DNA of 64,000 bases from G963676095 sp963676095 (GTDB lineage Bacteria; Bacteroidota; Bacteroidia; Bacteroidales; Prolixibacteraceae). The translations under genes were made by a program, and so were the position numbers. The notes beneath the pieces were generated by a model that had not been told where the DNA came from, made no database searches, and saw only the letters and a list, made by a program, of their open reading frames with translations. The DNA is taken from contig OY781040.1 in assembly GCA_963676095.1 (NCBI GenBank), forward strand, positions 6,262,001-6,326,000, written 5' to 3'. Shown here in pieces: positions 47,468 through 56,400 of this stretch. Numbering within the stretch: the first letter of the stretch is position 1; every line of letters begins with the position of its first letter.

Positions 47468-47589
47468 TTACTTTTATCTCGTTTTTCGGAAATTATGTCA
47501 CTAAAAAAAGAGGCGTTGTCTGTTCTTTTGTCCGGGGGCCTGGAGTGGAACAGGAATTGAAATACAAGAGGCAGAACAATAAAATTAAT

Positions 47590-47595
47590 AGGAGG
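47590..47595 (+). promoter_or_regulatory. Consensus Shine-Dalgarno before the Hsp20 gene
   Basis: AGGAGG lies 9 nt before ATG 47605, fully complementary to the 16S 3' end. Such sites are rare in this phylum and absent before most genes in the window. It decides the start at 47605 over the upstream frame. Confidence 0.8.
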
Positions 47596-47604
47596 AAAAT
47601 AATT

Positions 47605-48054
47605 ATGAAACTTGTTAGATTTAGTAATCCGGTATATCCGATAAATGTAGTTGACCGTTTGTTGAACGATTTATTTAGTTCAGAATTTGCGTTCGACGGG
47701 TATGGGAATAGGGAAGTGTCATTTGAACCGGCCACGAATATTTATGAAGACGAAAAGGCTGTGGAAATTGAAATTGCTGTTCCCGGATATGAAAAAGAAC
47801 AGGTGAAAATTTCTGTTGAGAATAATAACCTGGTAGTGAGTGGAACGTCCGAAAAGAAGGAAGGCCAGGAGAATGAAAGCTCTGGTAGTTCACATATCGA
47901 ATTCAGAAAACAAAATTTTGAAAAAAAGTTCAGACTTTCCGAAAAGCTGGATTCTGAAAAAGTTGATGCTGTAATCATTAATGGCATTTTGAAAATAACA
48001 GTTGCGAAAAAGGAAGAAGTTGTACCTCAAAAAAGAGAAATCGAGGTAGCTTAA
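47605..48054 (+). CDS. Hsp20/alpha-crystallin small heat shock protein
   Basis: A 149-residue chaperone. The N-terminus (MKLVRFSNPVYPINVVDRLL) is followed by an alpha-crystallin domain at about residues 37-140. ATNIYEDEKAVEIEIAVPGY opens it, VEIEIAVPGYEKEQVKISV carries the A-x-x-PGY pattern, and NGILKITVAKKE is the conserved GILT-type strand. The IxI-type tail reads REIEVA. It holds unfolding proteins in a refoldable state. It is a single gene with a consensus Shine-Dalgarno and a short terminator at 48077. The longer frame from 47545 is rejected because the SD lies inside it. Confidence 0.95.
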   Translation: MKLVRFSNPVYPINVVDRLLNDLFSSEFAFDGYGNREVSFEPATNIYEDEKAVEIEIAVPGYEKEQVKISVENNNLVVSGTSEKKEGQENESSGSSHIEFRKQNFEKKFRLSEKLDSEKVDAVIINGILKITVAKKEEVVPQKREIEVA

Positions 48055-48076
48055 ATCAGAAGAGATCATGTTTTCC

Positions 48077-48110
48077 AAAGGCCGGGGAAATTTAACCACG
48101 GCCTTTTTTA
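48077..48110 (+). terminator. Terminator of the Hsp20 gene
   Basis: AAAGGCC (48077-48083) pairs with GGCCTTT (48100-48106), followed by a T-rich tail, 22 nt after the stop. Confidence 0.65.
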
Positions 48111-48342
48111 TATTTATAAATTGATGATTTGTTGAATTAATTATTGGTTTTCTTTGAGTATTCGTGCCGAAAGTTATATTTTCGTACTTTAGTGTCGAGG
48201 CAGTGAAATGTTGAAGGTAGAATTACGAATTCGGGTATTTCCCGGACAGTTTTGTTCTACGCCTATCCATTTCTACTGGTAGAGGCACAAATATGAGACA
48301 TAAATCTCTGAAAAATGATTCGGTGATTTAAAAATAAATGAC

Positions 48343-50439
48343 ATGGAACCTAAAGATCTGACAAACTCCAATGATGAGTTGAAAACAACTCCGGAACAAA
48401 ATGATAACGGAGCTGCTGCTATGCCTCAGGAAAACCAAGGGCAGGGTGCTGAAATCGATGAAACTCCTGAAATTGTGCCTGAAAAGGAAGAACCTGCTCC
48501 GGAAAAAACAGGAGGAGAGGCTCCTTCTGATGTAACTTCAGATGATTCCGAAGTTCTGGAACAGGAAGAAACTGCGCCGGAAGTAGAAAGTTCTGCAGAT
48601 CAACCTGAAATTCAGGAAAAAAAAGGAGAAGTGTCTGAAAAATCTGATGCAGAGGACAACGAGGACGAAGAATACGACGAGGTGACTGCCGCAGCTGTTA
48701 TTGCCAAAGGGAAAATTGATTATTCAGGATATTCAGAGGTTGAACTGATCAATGCCCTGAGAAATTTGATTACATCGACCGGCGATGAGGATGTTAAGGA
48801 TGAAGTTGATCGGATTAAGATTAATTTTTATAAGAAGCACAGAGATAATGCTGCAGAGGAAAAAACTAAATTTCTCGAAGACGGGGGAAACGAAGCTGAA
48901 TTTGAGCCCGGGAATATTGTTTATGAAGAAGATTTGAAGAATCTTCTTAAAGATTTTCGCCAGTTGAAAAGTGACCAGATCAAACAGCAGGAAGAAGAAA
49001 AGGAGCGAAACTTACAGATCAAATATGAGATTATTGAAGAAATAAAGTCCCTGGTCAACAGAAAGGAATCGATAAACAGAACTTTTCAGGAGTTTCGTGA
49101 ACTGCAGCAACGCTGGCGGGATACAGGTCTGGTGCCACAATCAAAGCTGAAAGACCTCTGGGAAACATATCATCATCATGTTGAAAATTTTTATGATTAT
49201 ATCAAGATAAATAAGGAACTTCGTGATCTTGACCTTAAGAAAAACCTCGAAGCTAAAATCAACCTGTGTGAAAAGGCTGAAGAATTGCTTGTAGAACCTT
49301 CTGTTATTAAGGCTTTCAATATCTTGCAGAAGTATCATGAGCAATGGCGGGAAATAGGACCAGTTCCACGAGATAAAAAGGATGAACTATGGGAACGTTT
49401 CAAAGCCGCTACTTCCAAAATAAACAAGAAGCATCAGGAATATTTCGAAGACCGGAAGGACGAACAAAAGAAGAATCTTGAGGCAAAAACTGTATTATGC
49501 GAAAAAGCAGAAGAAATAGCTGCCCTTGAACTGAAAACGCACAAGGAATGGGATGAAGAATCGAAAGAACTGATTGAATTACAGAAAGTTTGGAGGACTA
49601 TTGGTTTTGCACCGAAAAGGGATAATAACCGTATTTATGAACGTTTCCGAAGTGCCTGCGATATGTTTTTTGATGCCAAACGCGAGTTTTACGCCCAAAA
49701 CAAAGAGTTGCAGCAGAATAACATGCAAATGAAGATTGACCTTTGCGTTCAGGCTGAGGCTTTAAAAGATAGTACTGATTGGAAAAAGACAACAGACGAG
49801 TTTATACGCATTCAGAAAAAATGGAAGGAAATTGGCCCTGTGCCGAGAAAACAATCTGATGCCATTTGGAAACGGTTCCGGGCTGCCTGCGACTATTTTT
49901 TTGAAGAAAAATCAAAACATTTCTCGGTTGTTGATCATGAACAGGAGGAGAACTTGGCCTTGAAGAAGGCATTGATCGAGGAAATAAAAGATTATAATCT
50001 GACAAGGGACGAAAATGTTGACCTGACACAGATGAAAGAGTTCCAGCGTCGATGGACAGAAATCGGTCATGTGCCATTCAGGGAAAAGGATGCTGTACAA
50101 AACGAATTCCGTGATGCAATAAATATTCATTTCGATCACTTAAAAATTGATGATCAGCAGAGAAATCTGCTTAAGTTTAAATCAAAGATGTCTAACTTCT
50201 CGTCGACCTCCAAAGGTCAAAACAAGATGCGTTTTGAACGGGATAAGTATATTACAAAACTTAAACAGATGGAGAATGACCTGGCATTGCTGAATAACAA
50301 TATCGGTTTTTTTGCCAATACCAAGAATGCAGAATCTCTGATCGATGATGTCAATCGAAAAATTCAGAATACGCAAGAAAAAATTGAACTTTTGAAAGAG
50401 AAAATACGAATTATAGATGATATGGAAGACGAGGATTAG
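48343..50439 (+). CDS. DUF349 repeat protein
   Basis: A 698-residue protein with a disordered, Glu/Pro-rich acidic N-terminus (about residues 1-125), followed by five copies of the DUF349 helical repeat. These centre on QQRWRDTGLVPQSKLKDLWE (about 252), HEQWREIGPVPRDKKDELWE (about 330), QKVWRTIGFAPKRDNNRIYE (about 412), QKKWKEIGPVPRKQSDAIWK (about 489) and QRRWTEIGHVPFREKDAVQN (about 567). A coiled coil closes the protein (about 630-695). Members occur widely in Bacteroidetes; no function is established. It is soluble with no signal peptide, and a T-tailed hairpin follows. Confidence 0.85.
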   Translation: MEPKDLTNSNDELKTTPEQNDNGAAAMPQENQGQGAEIDETPEIVPEKEEPAPEKTGGEAPSDVTSDDSEVLEQEETAPEVESSADQPEIQEKKGEVSEKSDAEDNEDEEYDEVTAAAVIAKGKIDYSGYSEVELINALRNLITSTGDEDVKDEVDRIKINFYKKHRDNAAEEKTKFLEDGGNEAEFEPGNIVYEEDLKNLLKDFRQLKSDQIKQQEEEKERNLQIKYEIIEEIKSLVNRKESINRTFQEFRELQQRWRDTGLVPQSKLKDLWETYHHHVENFYDYIKINKELRDLDLKKNLEAKINLCEKAEELLVEPSVIKAFNILQKYHEQWREIGPVPRDKKDELWERFKAATSKINKKHQEYFEDRKDEQKKNLEAKTVLCEKAEEIAALELKTHKEWDEESKELIELQKVWRTIGFAPKRDNNRIYERFRSACDMFFDAKREFYAQNKELQQNNMQMKIDLCVQAEALKDSTDWKKTTDEFIRIQKKWKEIGPVPRKQSDAIWKRFRAACDYFFEEKSKHFSVVDHEQEENLALKKALIEEIKDYNLTRDENVDLTQMKEFQRRWTEIGHVPFREKDAVQNEFRDAINIHFDHLKIDDQQRNLLKFKSKMSNFSSTSKGQNKMRFERDKYITKLKQMENDLALLNNNIGFFANTKNAESLIDDVNRKIQNTQEKIELLKEKIRIIDDMEDED

Positions 50440-50456
50440 CTTCGCCGTGAGCTGTT

Positions 50457-50485
50457 AACCCGCTGTTTTTTCAGTGGGTTTTTTA
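50457..50485 (+). terminator. Intrinsic terminator of the DUF349 gene
   Basis: AACCCGCTG (50457-50465), loop TTTTTT and CAGTGGGTT (50472-50480) form a stem with one G-T pair, followed by TTTTAATT. It starts 17 nt after the stop. Confidence 0.8.
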
Positions 50486-50672
50486 ATTATTTTTTCAGAC
50501 TGGTTTTTTTTGAGTCATTTTTAATGATTTGATTGTTAGTTTATTGATAATGTAATTTGAGTTGTTTCTTTTGTTATTCAATTTTGTTCTTTATTTACAG
50601 GCTAATGATTAAATTAAGTAATTTTGTTCTCTTATATCCTTTGCATTTTTTTAGTGCAATAATTTTATTGCT

Positions 50673-50680
50673 TAACTTTG
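50673..50680 (+). promoter_or_regulatory. -7 element upstream of pyrG
   Basis: TAACTTTG matches TAnnTTTG and lies 35 nt before the TTG start of pyrG. No good -33 TTG is found at the proper spacing. Confidence 0.35.
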
Positions 50681-50714
50681 GGCGTTTTTATAACAACCTT
50701 TAAAATTTACGATT

Positions 50715-52316
50715 TTGTCAGCAACAAGGTATATCTTTGTGACCGGAGGTGTGACCTCCTCACTGGGGAAAGGCATTTTAGCTGCGTCTTTGGCTAAATT
50801 ATTACAGTCAAGAGGTTATTCTGTTACTATTCAGAAGTTAGATCCGTACATCAATGTGGATCCGGGAACACTCAACCCATATGAGCATGGCGAATGTTTT
50901 GTCACGGAAGACGGGGCAGAAACCGATCTGGACCTGGGACATTATGAACGTTTTCTTAATGTCCATACTTCACAGGCCAATAATGTTACTACAGGTCGGA
51001 TATATCAGTCAGTTATAAATAAGGAACGCCGGGGTGACTATCTTGGTAAAACAGTACAGATTATCCCACATATCACGGATGAGATCAAGAGAAAGATCAA
51101 GTTTCTGGGAACAAAGAGAAATTATGATATTGTAGTAACAGAGATCGGAGGCACTGTCGGGGATATTGAGTCACTTCCTTATGTTGAAGCTGTCCGGCAA
51201 TTGAAATGGGAATTGGGAACAAATGCACTGGTAATACACCTGACGCTAGTCCCTTTTCTTTCTGCTTCAGGCGAGTTGAAAACCAAGCCAACTCAGCACT
51301 CTGTAAAGATGTTGCTGGAAAATGGAGTACAACCGGATGTGTTGGTTTTACGGACTGAACATGATTTGGGGATAAGCATCCGCAAGAAAGTGGCTTTATT
51401 CTGTAATGTCGAGATTGATGCAGTTGTCCAATCGATTGATGTTTCGACAATTTATGAAGTGCCCAACAGAATGCTCGAGGAGAAACTCGATATCACGGTG
51501 CTAAAAAAATTAAAGCTGCCTCTGAGAGATGAGCCTCAACTTGACGACTGGAACGAGTTTCTGAGAAAACTCAAAAATCCTGAATCCGAAATTACAGTTG
51601 GACTTGTGGGCAAGTATGTGGAATTACAGGATGCCTATAAATCGATAGCGGAGTCATTGATCCATGCGGGTGCGGAAAACAGGGTGAAGGTTAATCTCAG
51701 ATGGATCCATTCGGAAACAATCGACAAGGATAATGTCGCCGCTAAGCTGGAAGGGGTGAAAGGGATTATTGTTGCCCCGGGCTTTGGTCACCGGGGGATA
51801 GAGGGTAAAATTCTGGCCACTAAATATGCAAGGGAGAATGATATTCCTTTTTTAGGGATTTGTCTGGGAATGCAGATTGCTGTTATTGAATTCGCAAGAA
51901 ATGTTCTCGGTTTTGAAGGGGCAGATTCGACCGAGATGAACGAAAAGACAGCCTACCCTGTGATTGATTTGATGGAAGAACAGAAGGGCATAACTGAGAA
52001 AGGTGGTACAATGCGGCTTGGCGCTTACCTGTGCCGGATTACCGATAAAAATTCCCGGTTATATAAAGCCTATGGAAAAAATGAGATATACGAACGTCAC
52101 AGGCACCGCTATGAGTTTAACAATCATTACTTGGACGATTTTAAAAAGGCAGGAATGGTTCCGGTTGGAATTAATCCGGATACAAATCTTGTGGAGGTAG
52201 TCGAGCTTCCTTCGAACAAATGGTTTGTTGGTGTTCAGTACCACCCGGAATACAGTAGTACCGTGTTGAACCCTCATCCCTTGTTTGTGGCTTTTGTTAA
52301 AGCAGCAATGAGTTAA
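50715..52316 (+). CDS. pyrG: CTP synthase
   Basis: A 533-residue enzyme that makes CTP from UTP, ATP and glutamine. The amidoligase half opens with YIFVTGGVTSSLGKGILAAS and includes YINVDPGTLNPYEHGECFVT. The glutaminase half has PFLGICLGMQIAVIEFARN with the catalytic Cys, and a C-terminal VQYHPEYSST with catalytic His and Glu. The start is TTG at 50715: this frame has no ATG near the family start, and S-A-T-R-YIFVTGG fits the normal N-terminus. It heads a two-gene operon with yidC 19 nt downstream. Confidence 0.97.
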   Translation: MSATRYIFVTGGVTSSLGKGILAASLAKLLQSRGYSVTIQKLDPYINVDPGTLNPYEHGECFVTEDGAETDLDLGHYERFLNVHTSQANNVTTGRIYQSVINKERRGDYLGKTVQIIPHITDEIKRKIKFLGTKRNYDIVVTEIGGTVGDIESLPYVEAVRQLKWELGTNALVIHLTLVPFLSASGELKTKPTQHSVKMLLENGVQPDVLVLRTEHDLGISIRKKVALFCNVEIDAVVQSIDVSTIYEVPNRMLEEKLDITVLKKLKLPLRDEPQLDDWNEFLRKLKNPESEITVGLVGKYVELQDAYKSIAESLIHAGAENRVKVNLRWIHSETIDKDNVAAKLEGVKGIIVAPGFGHRGIEGKILATKYARENDIPFLGICLGMQIAVIEFARNVLGFEGADSTEMNEKTAYPVIDLMEEQKGITEKGGTMRLGAYLCRITDKNSRLYKAYGKNEIYERHRHRYEFNNHYLDDFKKAGMVPVGINPDTNLVEVVELPSNKWFVGVQYHPEYSSTVLNPHPLFVAFVKAAMS

Positions 52317-52335
52317 TTTTTGAAAATTAGTTTTT

Positions 52336-54264
52336 ATGGATAAAAATACGATTGTCGGGATTGTGCTGATTTTTGCCATCCTGATTGGTTTTAGTTACCT
52401 GAATAAACCGTCTCAGGAGGAGATTGAAGCGGCTAAACGGCATCAGGATTCTATCGCCCAGGTGGCTGCAGAGCAACAGCAGAAGGTTGAAGCTCAGTTA
52501 AAACAGCAAGCAGAACAGAAAAAGGATTCTTTAGTCCAATCTTCTGATTCACTTGATGTTTCAAAGGAGATATCTGACAGGTTCGGCGTTTTTGCCCAAG
52601 ATGCCAAGGGGGAGGAGAAACTGATTACCCTGGAAAACAATCTGATGAGAATAAAGATATCTACCAAAGGTGGGAAAATATATTCTGTTGAACTGAAAAA
52701 TTATGAAACTTATGATTCTCTGCCTTTGATCCTCTTTTCAGGTCCCGGAAATGTGTTTGGACTGAACTTTTTTTCTCATAACAGGAGCATCCGGACAGAC
52801 GATCTGTATTTTACCCCTTCCACTTCCGATAGTATCCTCATTTCAACAGGTCCCGAAGTGAAGAAAGGAAAGGAGGGAAATGAGAACTATAATGAGAAAA
52901 ACGGCGGTATCCCCCAGACTCTGGTGATGAAGCTCTCCGCTGGAGACGGTCGTTTTCTTGAATATCAATACACGTTGAATTATAACTCCTATATGGTTGG
53001 GTTCAAGGTGAACCTTACCGGAATGAACGACGTTATCTCCTCCAATTCCAACTATGTGAATTTTAACTGGGCACAAAAGGCCCCGCGATTGGAAAAAAAA
53101 TCTAAATACGGGGAGGATCGCTATACTTCCGTCACTTATAAATATTTTGAGGATGAAATTGATAAACTGAGCCCGGAAAAGTCGAGCGAGAAATCACTTA
53201 AAACCAAGGTGAAATGGATCAGCTTCAAACATTTGTTTTTTAATTCGACCCTTATCGCCGATGATGCCTTTCCAACAGCTGACGTTAAATTCGATTACAA
53301 TGCAACAAGCGATTCTCTCTTAGGTGATTTTTATGCAGATATCGCTTTGCCATATGATAACAGTGCCAATCAGACGCTGGGAATGAGGCTCTATTTTGGA
53401 CCGAATCACTATAGTACTTTAAAACAGTATAATCTTTCGCTTGACAGGCTTATTAACCTGGGATATTCTATTTTGCGTCCGGTTAACAGGTTCCTGGTTA
53501 TTCCTGTATTCAACCTGCTCAGGACCCACATTGCCAATTTCGGGATCATTATCCTTTTGCTTACTTTGTTTATTAAGCTTATTCTTTTTCCGTTTACTTT
53601 TAAGTCGTACATGTCGCAGGCGAAAATGAAGGCTTTGAAACCTGAAATGGATGAGATCAATGAAAAATATGGAAAGGGAAATGAAAAGGCCATGGAAAAA
53701 CAACAGGCAATAATGGCGCTGTACAAGAAAGTGGGGGTTAACCCGATGGGGGGATGTTTACCAATGATTCTGCAGATGCCTATCCTTTTCGCGATGTTTT
53801 TCTTTTTCCCGACATCCATTGAGTTGCGGCATGAGAGCTTTTTATGGGCACACGACCTGTCGTCGTATGATTCAATTCTGCATTTGCCGCTTAACATTCC
53901 GTTATACGGGGATCATGTGAGCCTTTTCTGCTTGTTAATGACTGTCACGACAATCATTTCGACGAAGTTGAATTCTCAGGCAACCAGTAATCAATCTATG
54001 CCGGGGATGCAAACAATGATGTACCTGATGCCGGTGATGTTCCTTTTTATCCTGAACAGCTATCCTGCAGGGCTTAGTTATTATTATTTTCTGGCCAACC
54101 TGATTACTATTGGTCAGATGTTCCTGTTTCGTAAACTGATTGATGAAGATAAAATCAGAGCCCAGATTCATACCAATAAAAAGAAACCCGTAAAAAAATC
54201 AAATTTTCAAAAGCGGTTAGAACTGATGGCAAAAGAGAGGGGAGTACAACTTCCTAAAAAATAA
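52336..54264 (+). CDS. yidC: Membrane protein insertase YidC
   Basis: A 642-residue Oxa1/YidC insertase. An N-terminal transmembrane helix (about residues 5-20) is followed by a Gln/Glu/Lys-rich linker and a large periplasmic beta-sandwich domain (about 85-350). The conserved insertase core comes next (about 375-590): NFGIIILLLTLFIKLILFPF, KVGVNPMGGCLPMILQMPIL and LMPVMFLFILNSYPAGLSYY. The C-terminal tail is Lys-rich (KKKPVKKSNFQKRLELMAK), helping ribosome contact. It inserts proteins alone or with SecYEG. It is co-transcribed with pyrG. Two palindromes (54275-54293 and 54319-54366) follow. Confidence 0.97.
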   Translation: MDKNTIVGIVLIFAILIGFSYLNKPSQEEIEAAKRHQDSIAQVAAEQQQKVEAQLKQQAEQKKDSLVQSSDSLDVSKEISDRFGVFAQDAKGEEKLITLENNLMRIKISTKGGKIYSVELKNYETYDSLPLILFSGPGNVFGLNFFSHNRSIRTDDLYFTPSTSDSILISTGPEVKKGKEGNENYNEKNGGIPQTLVMKLSAGDGRFLEYQYTLNYNSYMVGFKVNLTGMNDVISSNSNYVNFNWAQKAPRLEKKSKYGEDRYTSVTYKYFEDEIDKLSPEKSSEKSLKTKVKWISFKHLFFNSTLIADDAFPTADVKFDYNATSDSLLGDFYADIALPYDNSANQTLGMRLYFGPNHYSTLKQYNLSLDRLINLGYSILRPVNRFLVIPVFNLLRTHIANFGIIILLLTLFIKLILFPFTFKSYMSQAKMKALKPEMDEINEKYGKGNEKAMEKQQAIMALYKKVGVNPMGGCLPMILQMPILFAMFFFFPTSIELRHESFLWAHDLSSYDSILHLPLNIPLYGDHVSLFCLLMTVTTIISTKLNSQATSNQSMPGMQTMMYLMPVMFLFILNSYPAGLSYYYFLANLITIGQMFLFRKLIDEDKIRAQIHTNKKKPVKKSNFQKRLELMAKERGVQLPKK

Positions 54265-54274
54265 TATCACGGTA

Positions 54275-54293
54275 ACCTGTAAGTCTTACAGGT
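54275..54293. repeat. 19-bp near-perfect palindrome
   Basis: ACCTGTAAG, a single T, then CTTACAGGT: perfect 9-bp arms, 10 nt after yidC. It could be a terminator stem, a REP-like element or an operator; no T-run follows. Confidence 0.5.
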
Positions 54294-54318
54294 ATGATTT
54301 ATAGATAGTTATCCGTTG

Positions 54319-54366
54319 CATTAAACCTCATTTGTTGAATGAAAACAACTAATTTGAGGTTTAATG
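54319..54366 (+). terminator. 12-bp stem-loop after yidC
   Basis: CATTAAACCTCA (54319-54330) pairs exactly with TGAGGTTTAATG (54355-54366), with an inner GTTG/CAAC pairing. It is AT-rich and ends 20 nt before the next gene. Confidence 0.5.
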
Positions 54367-54386
54367 TGTTTTAAATTGCATATGTC

Positions 54387-56027
54387 ATGAAGCGGGTATT
54401 TATTTTTCCCATCATATTCACCGGAGTGCTTCTCTTTTCCTGTACCTCCAAGCAAGGAGAGAAGGAGCATGAAGATAGAGGTATTGAAATGAAAGCGGCT
54501 GAATTTGCACCGTTTAAACTAACGACAGATTTGTCTCTTTTGTCTGAGAACGAGAAAAGAATGTTGCCATATTTATTTAAGGCGGCAAAAGTTATGGACG
54601 ATATTTTTTGGAAAGAGGCATTCGGAGATAAGGCGGCGATATTGTCTAAGGCTTCGTCTCCGGCTGAAGAGAAGCTTATACGGATCAATTATGGTCCATG
54701 GGAAAGACTGAATGGGAACGAACCATTCGTTGAAGGATATGGTGAGAAGCCTGCCGGTGCCGGTTTTTATCCGGCAGACATGGAGCATCGTGAATTTTCG
54801 GCATGGGATAATCCGTCTAAAACCAGTCATTATACACGAATTATCAGGAATAATGATGGAAAACTACAGGCCGTTCCGTATCATGAGACTTTTCAGAAGG
54901 AGGTGGAAGAAGCTGCCGGTTATATTCGTCAGGCTGCTGAATTTGCTGATGACCCTGGTTTGAAACATTATCTGTTGCTTCGGGCTGAAGCTCTTCTTTC
55001 GGACAATTACTATGATAGTGATGTCGCGTGGATGGAAATGAAAAATAATACCATCGATTTTGTTGTGGGACCTGTTGAGTATTATGAAGACCAGTTGTAT
55101 GGATACAAAGCTGCACATGAGGCTTTTGTTTTGGTTAAAGACAAAAATTGGAGTAAAAAAATAGGGCATTATGCCAGCCTGCTGCCCGCTTTACAAAAAG
55201 ATTTGCCTTGCAGCCCCGGCTACAAGAAGGAAGAGCCAGGCATTGATTCTGATCTGAATGTTTATAATGTCATTTATTATGCCGGAGATTGCAATGCCGG
55301 GAGCAAAACTATTGCCATTAACCTGCCCAATGATGAAAAGGTAAGGGCCTGCAAAGGAAGCCGTAAGTTACAGCTGAAAAACACAATGAAGGCAAAGTTC
55401 GATAAAATACTTGTTCCTATTGCCAATATGATCATTGCCAAAGACCAGCGTATTAATGTTAAATTTGATGCATTTTTTGAAAATACTATGTTTCATGAGG
55501 TGGCGCATGGCTTAGGCATGAGAAATACAATCGGTGGCAATCGGACAGTACGGGAAGCGTTGAAAGAAACTTATAGTACCATGGAGGAGGGGAAGGCCGA
55601 TATCCTGGGATTATGGTGCATCACAAGGCTAAATGAAATGGGGGAGTTTAAGGACAAGGATCTCATGGATAATTTTGTGACTTTTATGGCTGGTATTTTT
55701 CGTTCTGTTCGTTTTGGGGCAGCCAGTGCACATGGAAAAGCCAATATGATACGGTTTTATTATTTTAAAAAGAATGGCGCTTTTGAAAGGGATCCGGAAA
55801 CACAAACTTACCGGGTGAACTTAGCTAAAATGAAACAGTCAGTGAATACACTGGTCCCATTGATACTTGGTATAGAGGGAGATGGGGATTACGACAAAGC
55901 AAAGGTACTGATTGAACAATCCGGTGTCATCATGGAAGATCTTCAGCATGATTTGGACAGAATTAATGCTGCGGGTATTCCAAAAGATATCTTCTTTGAG
56001 CAAGGCCCAGACGTTTTGGGCCTGTAG
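54387..56027 (+). CDS. M49-like zinc peptidase, lipoprotein
   Basis: A 546-residue protein with an SPII signal (lipobox LLFSC). The zinc site is HEVAHG near residue 370 (HExxH) with EEGKAD near residue 401 as the downstream Glu motif. This arrangement is seen in dipeptidyl-peptidase III-like (M49) proteins, whose classical motif is HExxxH with EECRAE. Relatives in Bacteroidetes are annotated as Zn-dependent hydrolases. The substrate is not known; peptide cleavage in the envelope is inference. It is a single gene, convergent with the Nif11-type gene after 7 nt. Confidence 0.8.
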   Translation: MKRVFIFPIIFTGVLLFSCTSKQGEKEHEDRGIEMKAAEFAPFKLTTDLSLLSENEKRMLPYLFKAAKVMDDIFWKEAFGDKAAILSKASSPAEEKLIRINYGPWERLNGNEPFVEGYGEKPAGAGFYPADMEHREFSAWDNPSKTSHYTRIIRNNDGKLQAVPYHETFQKEVEEAAGYIRQAAEFADDPGLKHYLLLRAEALLSDNYYDSDVAWMEMKNNTIDFVVGPVEYYEDQLYGYKAAHEAFVLVKDKNWSKKIGHYASLLPALQKDLPCSPGYKKEEPGIDSDLNVYNVIYYAGDCNAGSKTIAINLPNDEKVRACKGSRKLQLKNTMKAKFDKILVPIANMIIAKDQRINVKFDAFFENTMFHEVAHGLGMRNTIGGNRTVREALKETYSTMEEGKADILGLWCITRLNEMGEFKDKDLMDNFVTFMAGIFRSVRFGAASAHGKANMIRFYYFKKNGAFERDPETQTYRVNLAKMKQSVNTLVPLILGIEGDGDYDKAKVLIEQSGVIMEDLQHDLDRINAAGIPKDIFFEQGPDVLGL

Positions 56028-56034
56028 TGTTTTT

Positions 56035-56274
56035 TCAGGAAACGAGCATCTCAAACCACATTTTTGTTTGCATGAGTCGGTTCCCTTCCTCTTGAAACTG
56101 GCATTTTACATGCAAAAGATTAACCGATTCCGCAAATTCGTCCATCGTGAATTCATATCCGAGCTCTGCAAGTCTGGGAAAAACTTCTTTGGGGGTACAG
56201 TTATTGATCTTTTTTCTGAGTTCAAGGTTAGACTGGGACTCCCTGATAAATTTCATCGCATTGTTTAATGACAT
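56035..56274 (-). CDS. Nif11-type small protein, 79 aa
   Basis: ATG 56274 gives MSLNNAMKFIRESQSNLELR, the N-terminus of the Nif11 domain (M-S-x-x-x-x-x-x-F; x-x-S-x-x-L). It continues with PRLAELGYEFTMDEFAESV and a C-terminal LHVKCQFQEEGNRLMQTK. In cyanobacteria the domain serves as leader of ribosomal peptide precursors, but many Nif11 proteins have no such role. Here no GG cleavage site and no modification enzyme is seen nearby. An in-frame TTG 12 nt upstream is not favoured. The gene lies 126 nt downstream of the minus-strand gene 56401-56907. Confidence 0.75.
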   Translation of the reverse strand: MSLNNAMKFIRESQSNLELRKKINNCTPKEVFPRLAELGYEFTMDEFAESVNLLHVKCQFQEEGNRLMQTKMWFEMLVS

Positions 56275-56400
56275 ATCTAATTTCAAAAAGTATTAGTTGT
56301 TCTTATTTATCTTATGGATATAAGTTACATTTATGTACCTTTTTTATTAAAGACGAATCTTCGGATGACTTCAGCAAATGCTGTGCCTTTTATTTTACCG

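Noticed and set aside
47456..47490. Sigma-70-like -35 TTGACA upstream of the Hsp20 gene.
   Set aside because: No TATAAT-like -10 lies at 16-18 nt, and this phylum uses a different promoter consensus.
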